From assembly GCA_000467715.1 (NCBI GenBank), contig AJFK01000411.1, positions 1 through 33,810 on the forward strand: a stretch of 33,810 nucleotides of DNA, written 5' to 3'. Made by a program: the position numbers and the translations under genes. Source of the stretch: Hysterium pulicare CBS 123377. Lineage: Eukaryota; Ascomycota; Dothideomycetes; Hysteriales; Hysteriaceae. This document shows, piece by piece, positions 9,711 to 22,306 of this stretch. Under the pieces are notes generated by a model. It had not been told where the DNA came from and ran no database searches. It saw only the letters and a program-made list of their open reading frames with translations. The number at the start of each line of letters is the position of its first letter. Positions within the stretch are counted from its first letter, which is position 1.

Positions 9711-10265
9711 CTAGTTCTTCATCCCTTCTTTTGTCTCCTCCTCATCTGTCTCAACATCCTCCCGCTCTTCTTCCTTTCTCTTTCTCTCAACCCCACCCTC
9801 GCCATCGAGCTTCTCGGCAGTGCCTGCCACCTCGCCAGCCGTCTTAGCCATCTCAGCATCGTCAGATGTCTTCTTTCGCTCATCCTTGACGCCCGCCTCA
9901 TTCATCATGATCGTTGTAAAATATTGGTGCACGCCCGAGAACATCTTGGACCACTTCTCGCGCATCTCGGGCTTGAACTTTCCACCGGGCATATGGCGCT
10001 CGAGGCTAGTGCCGAACTCCTTCTGGAAGAGGTCCTCGATATATTGAACGTTTGACTCGGCGAATTGTTTTTTGTCGGTCGGGTCATATGCTGAGGTGGA
10101 AGCGGGCTTGTTGGTTGTCGAAGTGGGCTTGGTCGCGGCGGTATCTTGAGGGACGAGTTTAAGCCACTGCGGCTGTGGTTTTGAATGAGACTTGCTCTTT
10201 AGTGGAGAAGGTGGAGAAGGTGGAGAGACGTTGTTTGGCGTGTTGTCGGTGGTCTTGTCGGACAT
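9711..10265 (-). CDS. Small hydrophilic protein of unknown function, 184 aa
   Basis: The ATG at 10265 sits in good context (acaATGTCC). The first 60 residues are low complexity, rich in Pro, Ser, Thr and Lys. A more ordered middle follows (about residues 62-125), with PTDKKQFAESNVQYIEDLF and then KFKPEMREKWSKMFSGVHQYF, predicted helical and aromatic. The last 55 residues are a Glu/Lys-rich charged tail, likely coiled or disordered. There is no signal peptide or membrane segment, so it is probably cytosolic or nuclear. No family recognised. It is single exon and lies between unrelated genes. The ordered middle argues that it is a real gene rather than a chance frame. Confidence 0.6.
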   Translation of the reverse strand: MSDKTTDNTPNNVSPPSPPSPLKSKSHSKPQPQWLKLVPQDTAATKPTSTTNKPASTSAYDPTDKKQFAESNVQYIEDLFQKEFGTSLERHMPGGKFKPEMREKWSKMFSGVHQYFTTIMMNEAGVKDERKKTSDDAEMAKTAGEVAGTAEKLDGEGGVERKRKEEEREDVETDEEETKEGMKN

Positions 10266-10969
10266 TGTTGGTGTGGTTGTAGGAATTGGGGTTCAGTTGT
10301 GTTTGGAATACCACTTGATTTTTGTTGGACTGAATGTGTAAGCGGCAAAGTTTGTATATTTGAGTGGTTGATGCTGTAACAAGTCGGTGTGCTGTGTCTG
10401 TATACGCACGCGTGGAAGGCCCTGCCGAGGATTGACCGGGAGTGAAAGGTACCTGGCTTCAACCGAAACAGGAAACGGCTCTCCCCAGTGAAACCTGACA
10501 TGAGTCGTGCGATTGGTGTGCCTCGGAGTCCATCTGGAGGCTAGTGAATGACTATCTTATATAGCTTGCTATGGAGTTTTGCTTCAATGTTTGCGGATGG
10601 CTGATTGCTAAGAGCATGCCATTTCCAATAGTGAGCCGCCCGAAAAGCCTGGTATACCTATGTCATAGTTCCAGTGTATGTCTACCGAGCGCAATTGTTC
10701 ATAACGACTTTGGAAGCTACATAGTAGAGAGCATGAATCGAGTGTCGTATGCTCCTAATGGAAGGTGAGCAGCATTTATTACTACGGAGCAGTACGACAC
10801 CTTTCAGGCCTTCCCCGCTCTCCGCCAATTCAACACCAACCCGACCAGCCCCCATCAAGAATACAATTCATAAATTCTCGACTTGGACTGTCATCGCAGA
10901 TGTCAAAAATAAATCGTTGCAAGCAATTTTTCTCTCTCTGAATTTATTCTCTATTCTACAATATATTGA
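10266..10969. other. Intergenic, no gene seen
   Basis: Upstream region of the small hydrophilic protein and 3' flank of the MFS gene. Short frames here have no visible conserved feature. Confidence 0.5.
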
Positions 10970-12777
10970 CTATGCTTCCTCCCCGTTCGACTCACTCGCT
11001 GCCTGTGGTCTTGTTGAGAATCTCATATTTTCCAACTTGTGCTCACTCTCGAGTTCCTTGTTCATGTTGAAATGCACAATCAGCAAACTCAATATTCCCG
11101 CTAATCCGGATATACCACAAAACCCTCCATATACGCCATGAAATCCGGAGACGTAAGCCTGAAGCACGCCGGTTTTGAATGCTGATTCCGGCGACATTCT
11201 GAGCGTCGAAATGTAAGACTCGGCATTTAGGGCGATTTCTGCAGGCAAGCCAAGTTGCTCAAGTTTCGTTTTCATGACATTCTGGAAGATCGAGCCACCA
11301 ATACTAACACCCACCGCCATGCCAAAGCTGCGTAGAAACGAGTACATCGCGGCGGCTGCAGCTTCATCACGTGGCTGACAGATTGCTTGCGTAGCAAAGT
11401 TCTGTGCATTGAGCACTAGTCCGTGACCGAAGCCGAGGATAACAAGGACTACAGCCCACTCGGCAGTAGACGTGTCGATGTTCCAGTGCAGTGTGAGTCC
11501 GCAAGCAACCGTCGTGATTCCCCAACCAGCCCATACAGCCCAGCGGAAGCGGTTGACCCGCGTGACGATTGCTCCGACCACGATAGAGGCGGGAACCAGA
11601 GAGCACATTACTGGGAGGAGATCGACCCCCGCTCGCACAGCAGAAGCTTGTTTGACGGAGAGGAAAAAGAAGGGTATGTAGTACAACTGACCATATAACT
11701 GCAAGGAACATAACCAGATCAGAAAACATGTCTCGATTGGTCTTTTGGGATGTTCCACTCACCAACAGCCCTTGTACCATCGTCCCTGCATATGCTGCAA
11801 ACGAACTCGTGCAGTAGAATAGGCTCCGGCGTAGAAACGGCTCTCGCGCGCCATACCTTTCCCACCCCAATACGGTTCCAATTCCAACTATACCAATGAC
11901 TAGAGGTACCAACGTTCGAAAAGAGCTCCATGGCTCCTGGGTACCTCCCCACGATATCGCAATCAGGAAGGCTGTACTGGACGAAATGAACAGAAATCCT
12001 CCAAACCAGTCAACGCGGAGTAACTTCTCTCTGAGCGTTGACGTATTCGGCTTGAGAGTCACAATCCATGGAATCGTTGCAAAACCTATGAAGCAGAATG
12101 GAAACATCAGATAAAAGACCCCTCGCCAAGTTGCATGCTGTGCAAAGGCGCCGCCGATTATTGGACCAATGCAACATCCGAGAGCCCAGGAGCCTTGACT
12201 ATTTGGAGACGAGAGAGTTTAGTCAATGGAGAGACTCTGGGAGAACGGGAAAGACGAACATGATACCAAAATATTTTGGTCTGAATCTCAACGGCACAAT
12301 GTCAGTAAAAATAACAAGACTGATGATTTGGATGCCCCCTCCTCCAATCCCTTGGATACATCGGCCCACGAGCAGAAGGGCCATGCTACGTGCGACACTA
12401 CAGAGAATAGAGCCAATGGTGAATAAGCCTAGCGAACTCAGAAGCCATATCGGGCGCCCGAAGATGTCGCTTAGAGAGGCAATAAATGGCATGGTCACGG
12501 CGGAGGTGAGCAAGAAGGATGTACCGACCCAGAAGGCCTGAGTGGCAGTGCCACGAAGATCGGCTGTGATGGTCTGGGCGCAGTTAGCGGGTTGTACTCT
12601 CTGAATCCCGTTGATGGAGAAAAATAGTACACTCAGAGAAGTGATGATGACAGTGGCATCGAGGGATATCATGAGCGAAAGGAGAGATAAAGACAACATG
12701 ACAAGCAGTTCATGCTGCGACGGCTTCCATTGGAGCACGCTGGAATCGGGCGCCTCGACATGATGCTGGGAAGGCAT
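10970..12777 (-). CDS. MFS multidrug/toxin efflux transporter (DHA2-like), four exons, 541 aa
   Basis: Proton-coupled exporter of the plasma membrane, most like fungal toxin and drug pumps that sit beside biosynthetic genes. Exons: 12777-12631, 12573-12260, 12198-11763 and 11698-10970 (1626 nt, in frame). Introns are 57, 61 and 64 bp. The first intron is a multiple of three without a stop, so unspliced reading would insert 19 foreign residues between ATVIITSLS and TITADLRGT. Family marks: LDATVIITSL in helix 1, TATQAFWVGTSFLL, the motif-A-like loop SLSDIFGRP, RCIQGIGGGGI, and after splicing YFGIIQGSWALGCCIGPIIGG. The length fits a 14-helix protein. It is divergently transcribed from the PKS over 572 bp, so co-regulation and export of the polyketide or its derivative are likely but inferred. 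Confidence 0.93.
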
Positions 12778-13349
12778 AGTTCAAGCAGTAAAGCGATAAC
12801 GAGACCGGTCAAGATTTTGTGGGCGCAAAAGAATTCTTGTATGCAGCTCGATGGCCCCCAACGTTAGCCTCCATATCTTTCGTTAGCCTCAATATCCGAT
12901 TCAGCTGGCCACACTAGTGTTGAATTCACGATCGTTGGTAGGTGGTTTCGGTTATTTCTTTGTGGCTGACATGCATAAAGCTTGTGGACGCCTGAACCGA
13001 CCGTCGGAGCAGTGGCTGTCTGAATGCCACACACGTCGATACACTATGAAACAATCGAAGCCAGCGCATAAAAGCAATGAATGTGCTAGAGTAAGGCGAC
13101 TAGGGAAAAAGGTTCACGTGGTTGTCAGCCCTAGTTTGCTAGTCTAAAAACGGAGTGATCTGGCTCCGACAATAATTGTTGAGAGCTGAGGCTGCCATTA
13201 CGGTTAGGATCTCTTCCAAAAATATAGAATCGATTACTGGGACAACAGCTGAGGCCATTCGCCCAGGTTGTTTGTCCTTTTGCTGGCTCTAGATATAGGT
13301 ATCCTTTCTTTCCTCTGTGAACCTACCATCATTCTGGCATTAGATCGTT
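12778..13349. promoter_or_regulatory. Divergent promoter between MFS exporter and PKS
   Basis: This 572 bp spacer serves both genes. It contains a perfect palindrome (12997-13007), a CACGTG box near 13115-13120, an AT-rich aaaatatagaat near 13218-13229 and a gatata about 60 bp before the PKS start, followed by a pyrimidine-rich stretch (cctttctttcctct) of the kind seen before fungal start sites. No ORF in it looks real. Confidence 0.6.
12997..13007. promoter_or_regulatory. Candidate Zn2Cys6 regulator site, CCG-N5-CGG palindrome
   Basis: The sequence CCGACCGTCGG is a perfect inverted repeat of CCGAC around one central base. Inverted CGG/CCG half-sites with fixed spacing are the usual targets of dimeric fungal Zn2Cys6 factors. 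It lies 343 bp before the PKS ATG and 220 bp before the MFS ATG. Only one copy was noticed. Confidence 0.4.
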
Positions 13350-16300
13350 ATGGCACCTTTCATCGACCAATCCGTTTCTCAGCCTGTATCATTTACGGCG
13401 CATTCGCCTGATGCAGGTGCTATCAAAAACTTCAATGGCATTCCCAGACAGGTCGCCGAACCCATCGCAATATGTGGCATGGCCTGCCGTCTTCCAGGAA
13501 ACATCACGAATCCTTCGCAATTCTGGGACTTTCTACTCTCCAAGGGCGACGCCCGGGCTCGAGTACCCGAATCACGCTACAAAGTATCAGGCTATTACTC
13601 TAAGAAATGGAGACCTGGACAGGTGAAGAGCGAATATGGCTACTTTTTAGACGAAAGTGTCGACCTTGGAGCTCTGGACACCTCGATTTTCAACATGCCA
13701 AAGGCCGAACTGGAGAGAACCGATCCTCAGCAACGCCAGTTACTTGAGGTTGTGCGGGAATGCTTTGAAAGCGCAGGGGAAGTGGACTACAAAGGGAAGG
13801 ATATTGCCTGCTACGTGGGATCGTTCGGGGAAGATTGGTGTGAGGCCTTCGCCAAGGACCAGCAGCACTACGGGATGTACAGAATTTCCGGCTGGGGAGA
13901 TTTTGTCCTCTCTAATCGCATCTCTTATGAGTTTGATCTAAAAGGCCCAAGCATGACTGTTCGGACCGGATGCTCTTCGGCACTTATTGGCTTGCACGAA
14001 GCTTGCAGCTCTATCGGCCGGGGCGAATGTTCTGCTGCAATCGTTGGTGGAACAAACCTCATTATGGGACCTGGCATGACCGTTGCGATGACAGAACAGG
14101 GCATTCTCTCAGCAGACGGTTCCTGCAAAACGTTTGACGCGGATGCTAATGGATACGCTAGAGGCGAGGCTGTCAATGCTGTTTACATCAAGCGCCTTAG
14201 CGATGCCATTCGGGATGGCAATCCTATCCGGGCGGTCATTAGATCGACGTTCTCCAATTGCGATGGGAAGACGCCGGGTCTAACTCTTCCCAGCTCTGAA
14301 AGCCATGAAGAGATGATAAGACGGGCGTATGATGCTGCTGCTATAAAAGACTTCAGCGAAACAGGTTTCGTCGAATGCCATGGCACTGGTACAGCCATTG
14401 GGGATCCAATAGAAACAATGGCAATTGCGAACGTATTCGGACAGAGCGGTGTGTACATTGGCTCAGTGAAACCTAATGTGGGACACTCAGAAGGAGCTTC
14501 CGGCATTACGTCCCTTATCAAAACTGTGTTGGCTTTGGAGAATCGCATAATACCCCCGAACATCAAATTCAAGAAGCCCAACCCGAAGATTCCATTCGAA
14601 TCTAAACAACTGAAGGTACCCGTCGAACCTACACCTTGGCCTGAAGATCGTTGCGAGCGTGCTGGAGTCAACTCTTTTGGGATTGGAGGAGCAAATGTTC
14701 ACGTCATTGTCGAATCCGCCCGAAATTTCGCAGACCACACCATTCCTGTGCCTACAAGTGATGACCAATCCCACCTACTGGTATATTCTGCCAGCACGGC
14801 AAATTCTCTACGAAGACATATGGAAGACGTAGAAAGATACGTCAATGATCGATCGAATACGCTAAGAGACGTCGCCTATACGTTAGGGTCGCGAAGGGAG
14901 CATCTTCCCCACCGAGCGTTTGCAGTCCGTGGGCAAGGTATAACACCAAACACGTCGCAAATGCTCAAAGCACCTTCGGCTCCCTCTGCCGTGGTGATGG
15001 TCTTTACAGGGCAGGGCGCACAATGGCCGCAAATGGGACTTGAACTTCTTCGATGCAATGCGGTTTTCCAGTCTTCGATTCGATTCATGGAGAAAATGCT
15101 TCGAACACTTCCGGATGCTCCAGGCTGGTCGATATCGGACGAATTGAGCAAGTCAGCAGATTCCAGCAACGTTCAGAAGGCCTCTTACTCCCAACCGCTT
15201 TGCACTGCTATTCAAATCGCCCTTGTCGATGCACTTGCCGCCATCAGTATACATCCATCTGCCGTTGTTGGTCATTCCTCGGGTGAGATGGCTGCAGCCT
15301 ACGCCGCAGGAAAGATCACTGCTAGTGAAGCTATCATTGCGGCTTATTATCGTGGAATAGTTTCCACAAGTGCTGTACGACCCGGAGGAATGGCTGCCAT
15401 CGGCATGGGATGGGACGATGTTACACCGTATCTCATGGACGGAGTGGTCATCGCTTGCGAGAATTCACCCTCCAGCGTGACCATATCGGGAGATTTAGAT
15501 CCGCTAAATCAAGTACTCGATCGAATTCGGGCTGCGCGACCTGAAGTTCTGGCAAGACCTTTGAAGGTCGAAAAGGCTTATCACTCCCACCACATGAAGG
15601 AAGTCGGGTCCGTCTACCACAAGCTCACTCAAGGACACTTCCATCGTCAAAGATCCACTCCGAAGGCTGCCTTCTTTTCCACCGTGACTGGCAAGCAGAT
15701 ACAAAATTCGGATTTGCTTGGAGCACAATATTGGCAGTCAAATTTGGAATCGCCAGTGCTGTTCCATACTGCAGTTGCCAACCTGTTGGATGACCACTCT
15801 CAATCCAGGCTTGAAAATGGGAAGAAAAGTAATTTTGTATTCTTGGAAGTAGGTCCACACTCTGCCATGGCCGGACCTCTACGCCAAATATTGGCTCAAG
15901 CATCCCTGACAAGTCCTTATGTTTCGTGCCTGGCCCGCAACAAAAATTGCGAAGAGTCCTTCCTTACTGCCGTTGGACAATTATATCTCCAAAATGTTCC
16001 CATCGACTTCAAGATGCTTACGAATGCCACGGCCAATGCGAAAGTGCTGCCGGACCTCCCGACTTACCCGTGGCAGCACGACACTTCCTTCCTCTACGAA
16101 AGCCGGCTGACGAAAGAATGGCGGCTCCAGAAGTTTGTAAAGCACGAACTTCTAGGAATTCGAGTCGCTGAGAGCACGGACAATGAACCTTCCTGGCGCA
16201 ATGTGCTTCATCTGGACCACGCTCCTTGGGTGAGAGATCACAATATCCATGGAGATGTCATACTACCATGCGCCGGATATATTGCAATGGCTGGAGAGGC

Positions 16301-19300
16301 GGTGAGGCAGATAGCGCAATCAGCATCCAAGGACCATGGAATTTTCACTGGCTTCAGCCTACAGAACGTGGTCATTGGGACTGCACTTGTTCTTGGTGAA
16401 ACCCAGTCAAGTGAGATTATCACAAGTCTCAAGAAACAGCGGCTTACGGACAGCTTGGATAGTTCTTGGATGGAGTTTACCATTACCTCATTCAATGGCT
16501 CCATTTGGATAAAACATTGCACAGGGCAAGTCCGCCCCCGAATGGAAAAGGAATCGAACGATATACCTATAACAGCTTTGCCCAGACCGGTGCCTGCTGC
16601 GAAGTGGTACGAAACAATGCGAGGGTTTATGGCAAATTACGGTCCCTATTTCCAAGGCATGGTCAACATCTCGGCTTCCACTACAAGCCATACTGCAACT
16701 TGTGAAACGATAAGTACTATTCCTGCTGACGATGATGTTACCTACTCCTTGCATCCGACCACGATTGACCTCTTTCTTCAACTCTTCTGCGTTGCTCATG
16801 CAAAAGGAATAAACCGTAGTATCAAAAAGATGAGAGTACCGACATATATTGAAAAGCTCGATATTTTCAATTCGGATTCCAATCTCACTTTGGAAGTCTC
16901 GTCTACCTCAACACTCCGGGGCTCGATATACGGCAGTGGAAAAGGCGTTACCATGGACGGAAACATCGCACTGCGTATGAAAGGTGTTCAGCTTACTTTG
17001 CTAGAAGGGGAACCAGCCTCGGAGAGCAGAGATCCGCACGCCGCAGCAAGACTTGAATGGCATCCAGACATCGACTTCATGAATCCGGCCACTCTGATTC
17101 GGGGAACTGTGGATCGTAGTTCATACGTTCCGAGATTGCAGAAGCTAACGGCGCTATGCATTCAGGAGGCACTGAACAGATTGTCCAACGTAAAAGCGAC
17201 AGCACCGCACCTGGAGAAGTTCTATTCCTGGCTTGATAAACAGTTCAGCGTCGGCAACGAGCCATCTTCGAATTACGTTCTCGATATTGAGTCCCTTATA
17301 GCCCAACTGTCGTCAACGGTAGCCGCCCCAGTTGCAGCCGCCATGATGAAGGTCTTAGACAGCATAGTCGACATCTTCACTGGGAGAATCGAACCACTCG
17401 AGGTCCTTCTCGGCGATAACTGCCTCACAAGCTTATACAACTTCATGGATGAATGCGATCGTACGACCTTCATTCGCTCGCTCGCACATAGCAAGCCCAA
17501 TCTCCGCGTCCTAGAAATCGGGGCCGGAACAGGCGGCACGACAAACACAATTCTTCGCGACCTCGTACACGGCTCTCAAGGCCACTTTACGTACTCAAAA
17601 TATACGTTCACCGACATTTCATCTGGCTTTTTCGCCGCAGCTAAGGAACGGTTCAAGCAATGGCCGAACATGGAGTTTGCTACCTTGGACATCTCCAAAG
17701 ATCCTTCAGAGCAAGGCTTTCAGTCTGAAAGCTATGATCTAGTGCTCGCAACTAATGTCCTCCATGCAACTCCGAACTTGCATGCCACGTTATGCAATGT
17801 TCGCAAGCTACTGCACCCTGATGGACGCCTACTAATGCAAGAGCTCTGCTCGGACGAAAAGTCCATTAACTTCATCATGGGCATTTTATCAGGATGGTGG
17901 CTTGGAAGTGATGACGGAAGAGCGGACGAACCATATGTCTCTCCCAATCGATGGGAAGCCGAGGTGAAGAAAGCTGGGTTTGAGGGTCTCGATGCGCTGG
18001 TCCTTGATGACAAAGAGCCGTTCCAAATGAACGCACTTATGATTACCAGGCCAGCGAAAACAATGATGTCTTACCAAGGAGTTACGATACTCCACGACGA
18101 AGATTCTAAGAAGTTCGCAGAAGTTGCCAAAGCTAAATTAGTTGAGAATGGGCTGAGTGTTACATTTTGTCAGCTGAGAGAGCAATTACCGAAAGACCAA
18201 GACGTTCTCGCACTTCTAGACATCCAGGAGCCGTTTTTCGAAAACATCGATACCACTCAGTACGAGGCATTCAATTCGTTAGTTTCAAACCTGGGCAAGT
18301 CCGGTGTCTTCTGGGTAACTCGCTCGTCCCAGGTAAACTGCCAGAATCCACAGTTCTCACAGACACTTGGAACTGCCCGGGTTATCCGCTCCGAACTTTC
18401 CCTTGACTTCGCCACGTGTGAGGTTGACGAAGTTGAAGGTTCCGTAGAGGCAGTTGTTAGAACGTTCAGGAAATTCTTGGATCGCCGTCATGAAGAGACT
18501 CTACAGCCAGAGTTCGAGTACGTGGTCTCGAATGGGAGTGTACAGATTGGTCGTTTCTACCCCTTCTCAATGAACGAAGAGCTCGTTGAGCTAAATAGCA
18601 CTGCAAGTGAGAATCAGGCGCTCAATCTTACCGTTGGACAATATGGGCGGCTGAATACGCTGCAATGGTCTCCCTATTCGCAGACTCCTCTGAAGGAGGA
18701 CGAAGTCGAGGTGGAAACATGTGCGGTCGGAATGAACTTCAAGGTATGTACAACGAACTCTTCTCTATCAGTGCGGGATGGTTCTATACTAATGATGGGT
18801 ATCAGGATGTTCTCATTGCCATGGGTATTGTCGGCTCGACATCTGCTAGTCTTGGGATAGAAGCTTCCGGTATCATTCGCAAGGTTGGCAACTCAGTCCA
18901 CGACCTGTCACCCGGTGACCGTGTCTTTGTTTTAGGTGCCGGATGCTTTTCGACCTCCATTACAGCTCCTGCGAACCTTTGCGTCAAGATACCTGATAAC
19001 CTAGGCTTCAAAGACGCTGCAACAATGCCATGCGTCTTTGCGACTGTCATCTACTCCTTGATAGATATTGGCAGGCTCGAGAAAGGCCAATCTGTTCTCA
19101 TCCACTCGGCTTGCGGGGGGGTCGGCATTGCAGCTATCCAAATTTGCAAAATGCTTGGCGCTGAAATATTCACGACTGTTGGCAGCGAAGAGAAGGTGGA
19201 GTATCTTATGTCTACATTTGGCATTCCCAGGTGTCGAATTTTCAATTCTAGAAACAGCTCATTCCTACCTAGTATCATGAAGGAGACAGACGGCCGTGGT

Positions 19301-20987
19301 GTTGATTTAGTTCTAAATTCGCTCTCCGGAGAGCTTTTACACGCTTCTTGGGAGTGTGTTGCGGAGTTCGGCACTATGGTGGAGATCGGGAAGCGTGATT
19401 TTATTGGAAAGGGAAAGCTGGCCATGGATATTTTCGAGGCCAACAGAAGTTACTGTGGTGTCGACATTGGACATCTGATTGAGGTCAAGCCTACGGCTGG
19501 GAAGAGGTATGTCTTTCTAACAATCAGCTTCTCATACTGCGACTTTAGAGGCTAACCATTCGAACAGGCTCCTCCAGTCTATAGTGAAGTATTATGAAGC
19601 CGGGCATATACAACCAATTCGACCGGTCAAAACCTTCACCGCCGATGCCGTTGAAGAATGCTTCCGATACATGCAGAAAGGTACTCACCTCGGGAAAATT
19701 GTCGTCACCATGTCCCTCGAGCCCGGAAAGTCTCTTGATGCTTCAAAGGCTCCGAAGACGACTAAGCTCGACAGCGAAGCGTCATACCTACTAATCGGCG
19801 GTCTCGGAGGGCTTGGCAAAGCTGTCTCAACCTGGATGGTCGAATGCGGCGCCCGAAATCTCATTTACCTCTCTCGCAGTGCTGGTAATAACCCAGATGA
19901 TAACGCATTCTTCAATGAACTGGAGTCCCAGGGCTGTTCAGTCACCGTTGTACAAGGCAGCGTTTCCAATATCTCAGATGTGCAGCGTGCGGTATCCACC
20001 TCGAAAGCCCCCATCAAAGGCATCCTCCAAATGTCCATGGTTCTCCGAGACCAGTCCTTCTCCAAAATGACCCATGAGGAGTGGATGCAGGCAGTTACGC
20101 CGAAGGTGGAGGGTACTTGGAATCTGCACCACGCCACACAGGAGCATAACCTCGATTTCTTCGTTCTTTTCAGCTCCGTTTCAGGCATCATCGGTCAACC
20201 TGGCCAAGCAAACTACGCGTCTGCGAATACCTTCCTCGACGCATTCGTGCAGTATCGACATAGCCACCAACTCCCGGCCTCCGTGATCAATATTGGAGTA
20301 ATGGAGGACACGGGATACTTAGCAAAGCATACGGCGGTTCTAAAGAAGCTGCATGCATCTGGTTCTTACGGCATCCGTGAACCAGAGCTACTGGACGCGT
20401 TGACTTACGCTATAAGTACATCTTCTCCGTCTCCTATATCCAGCAACGCCGGCTATACAAATCCTTCCGAAATCGTTATTGGCCTTCGATCAACACTCCC
20501 CCTAGCCGATCCCCAAAACCGCGTAATCTGGAAAAAAGACCGCCGCATGTCCTTCTACTGGAACGAGAGCAGTTCCACCCCCACCACTGACTCCAACATC
20601 ACCACAACCTCTAACAAACTAAAAGCCTTCATCACCTCCGCCTCCTCAAACCCAGCAATCCTAAAAGAACCATCCACAGCTGCCTTCCTCTCCCGCCAAA
20701 TCGCCGCAAAAGTCTACAACCTCCTCCTGCGCCCGTGCGAAAACGAAGACGAGATCGATACCTCTGCTTCCCTGCAGGATGTCGGTTTGGATAGTCTTGT
20801 GGCGATCGAGATGCGCGCTTGGTGGAAGCAGATGTTTGGCTTTGATATTAGTGTGCTGGAGATGCTTGGGATGGGGAGTTTTGTGGCGTTGGGGGAGAGG
20901 GCTGCAAGAGGCTTGGTGGGGAGGTTTGAGGAGGAGGCGGCGCAGGGAGAGGAACATAGGGAGTATTTGGCTATGAAGGCGCCGTGA
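13350..20987 (+). CDS. Highly reducing type I iterative polyketide synthase, 2504 aa, three exons
   Basis: Exons: 13350-18743, 18806-19506 and 19568-20987 (7515 nt); the introns are 62 and 61 bp and splice VGMNFK to DVLIAMGIV and KR to LLQSI in frame. Domain order: KS (about 37-452; C208, H344 in HGTGT, H379), malonyl-AT (about 549-880; S643 in GHSSG), DH (about 932-1235; H964 in HNIHGDVILP, D1140), C-methyltransferase (LEIGAGTGG at 1388-1396), ER (about 1762-2083; NADPH loop ACGGVGIAA), KR (GGLGGLG at about 2109; S2234, Y2248, YASAN) and ACP (S2441 in GLDSL). There is no thioesterase, reductase or condensation domain, so product release needs an outside enzyme or hydrolysis. All reducing domains look active, predicting a largely saturated, C-methylated chain. 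The KS active-site context is VRTGCSSAL instead of the common DTACSSS. It shares a promoter with an MFS exporter. Product unknown. Confidence 0.97.
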
Positions 20988-21347
20988 TGTGTGGCGGTTA
21001 ATATTAGACATGTTGTTTGTTATGGCGTTTGGGTTTTGTGGAGCGATTGATAATGGGGAATATATATAGAGGCATGGATCTATTAGAATCTTTATCAAGA
21101 GGACTATTTCGTTTCCCAAAGGACCCTCTCTGCCTTGTTATCATATACGTCAAACCACTCATGGCCCCATGCATTTTGGTTTCCGCAAACAACTGCTGCA
21201 GCATAAATTGTTTCAAGATCTCACTCGACAAGTTCAAATCATTCATAATCTTAGGAAACTTTAGCCATGCTGATTCATAAGCTAATGACACTTCAAAAAT
21301 ATTACATATTTTCTAACAAACACCACAGACGAAATCCAAGCCAAATC
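20988..21347. other. Intergenic between convergent PKS and oxidoreductase
   Basis: AT-rich 3' flanks of two converging genes. A 95-codon minus frame and an 87-codon plus frame overlap each other here and neither shows a recognisable domain. No gene called. Confidence 0.5.
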
Positions 21348-22306
21348 TCAAGGCTTAAACAAGATCCTTTCCGCCCTCTGACCCCAAACCTCCTCAACAT
21401 CAGCAAGCCTCTTCACCACGACATCCTGCCTCATCCCACCATCCACAATCGCCTTCAGCATCGCCGGCAACTGCTCTCCCAACTCAGGCCACGTCCAACT
21501 CCCAGCTCCACAACCACACACGAAAACATTACTCGACCTCAGCAACGACGCACTCACGGGATTCGCATCCCCAGCCATAGCCCCAATCTCCACCCACCAA
21601 AGCCGCTGACTCTTATTCTTTCTGCGTGAAACGATAGCCGGAAGAGCGACTCTGGCCGTCTCACCCCACAGATAATCAAGCACGACATGCACATCCGCCG
21701 CCGCAGAAAAGTCCACATCCCCCAGCTCCTCCGCCAACGCAATCGTCGCGCTCGCCCCCAACTCCCTCGTCTTCTCAAGCTTCGGTCCCGCTCTCCCAAT
21801 AGCCACAACCTCGCTCGCCCCCGTCGCTCTGGCAATCTGCACAGCAGTCTGCCCACTCACCCCCGTACCCCCAAAACAACCACTCTAAACCCCTCACCAG
21901 ACCCAGCCTTGACCCCGACTCTCGCCGTAAGCGCCATCCAAGAACTCATGGCCGGATTCGCCAGCGCCGCAATCACATCCGCGTCCGCGTTCTCCGGCAC
22001 CGGACTCACATCTTTCTTCTCGACGTTGATTTCCTCGGCGAAGGAGCCGGTAGTGGCGGTGGTGAAGCAGGTGAAGTAGACGAGAGATCCCGTCGAGATG
22101 ATGCGGCCGACGCCGTCCACGCCGGGAACGTGCGGCGCACTGGTTTTGGAGGTCGAGTAGTGTTTTCCGGCTGCGCGGGAGCGGACCACGTTGTGCAGGC
22201 CTGCGGCGAGGATTTTGATGCGGTGTTGGGTTGGGGATGCGGCGGGGAGGGAGAAGGGTTGGTATTTGGGGGGTTCGCCCCAGGCGTTGACGACGGCGGC
22301 GTGCAC
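21348..22306 (-). pseudogene. MDR-family NAD(P)H oxidoreductase (quinone-reductase/alcohol dehydrogenase-like), apparently inactivated
   Basis: The two frames together span a complete, roughly 320-residue MDR protein without introns. The N-terminal GroES-like part reads HAAVVNAWGEPPKYQPF through HVPGVDGVGRI. The Rossmann part reads SGQTAVQIARATGASEVVAIG and is followed by DVHVVLDYLWG and a C-terminal VEEVWGQRAERILFKP. There is no catalytic zinc site, so it resembles zinc-independent enoyl/quinone reductases. Two lesions are visible. The expected initiator is GTG (22306-22304), with no in-frame ATG before the upstream stop near 22424. The frame then shifts at a run of five G on the coding strand (21872-21868), where six would give the family's LGGTGVSGQ. 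It converges on the PKS, so it may once have served that cluster. A sequencing error in the homopolymer could explain the frameshift but not the missing ATG. Confidence 0.75.

Noticed and set aside
12574-12630. 19-residue insertion in MFS helix 1 region
   Set aside because: A 57 bp intron without stops; removing it restores the family sequence.
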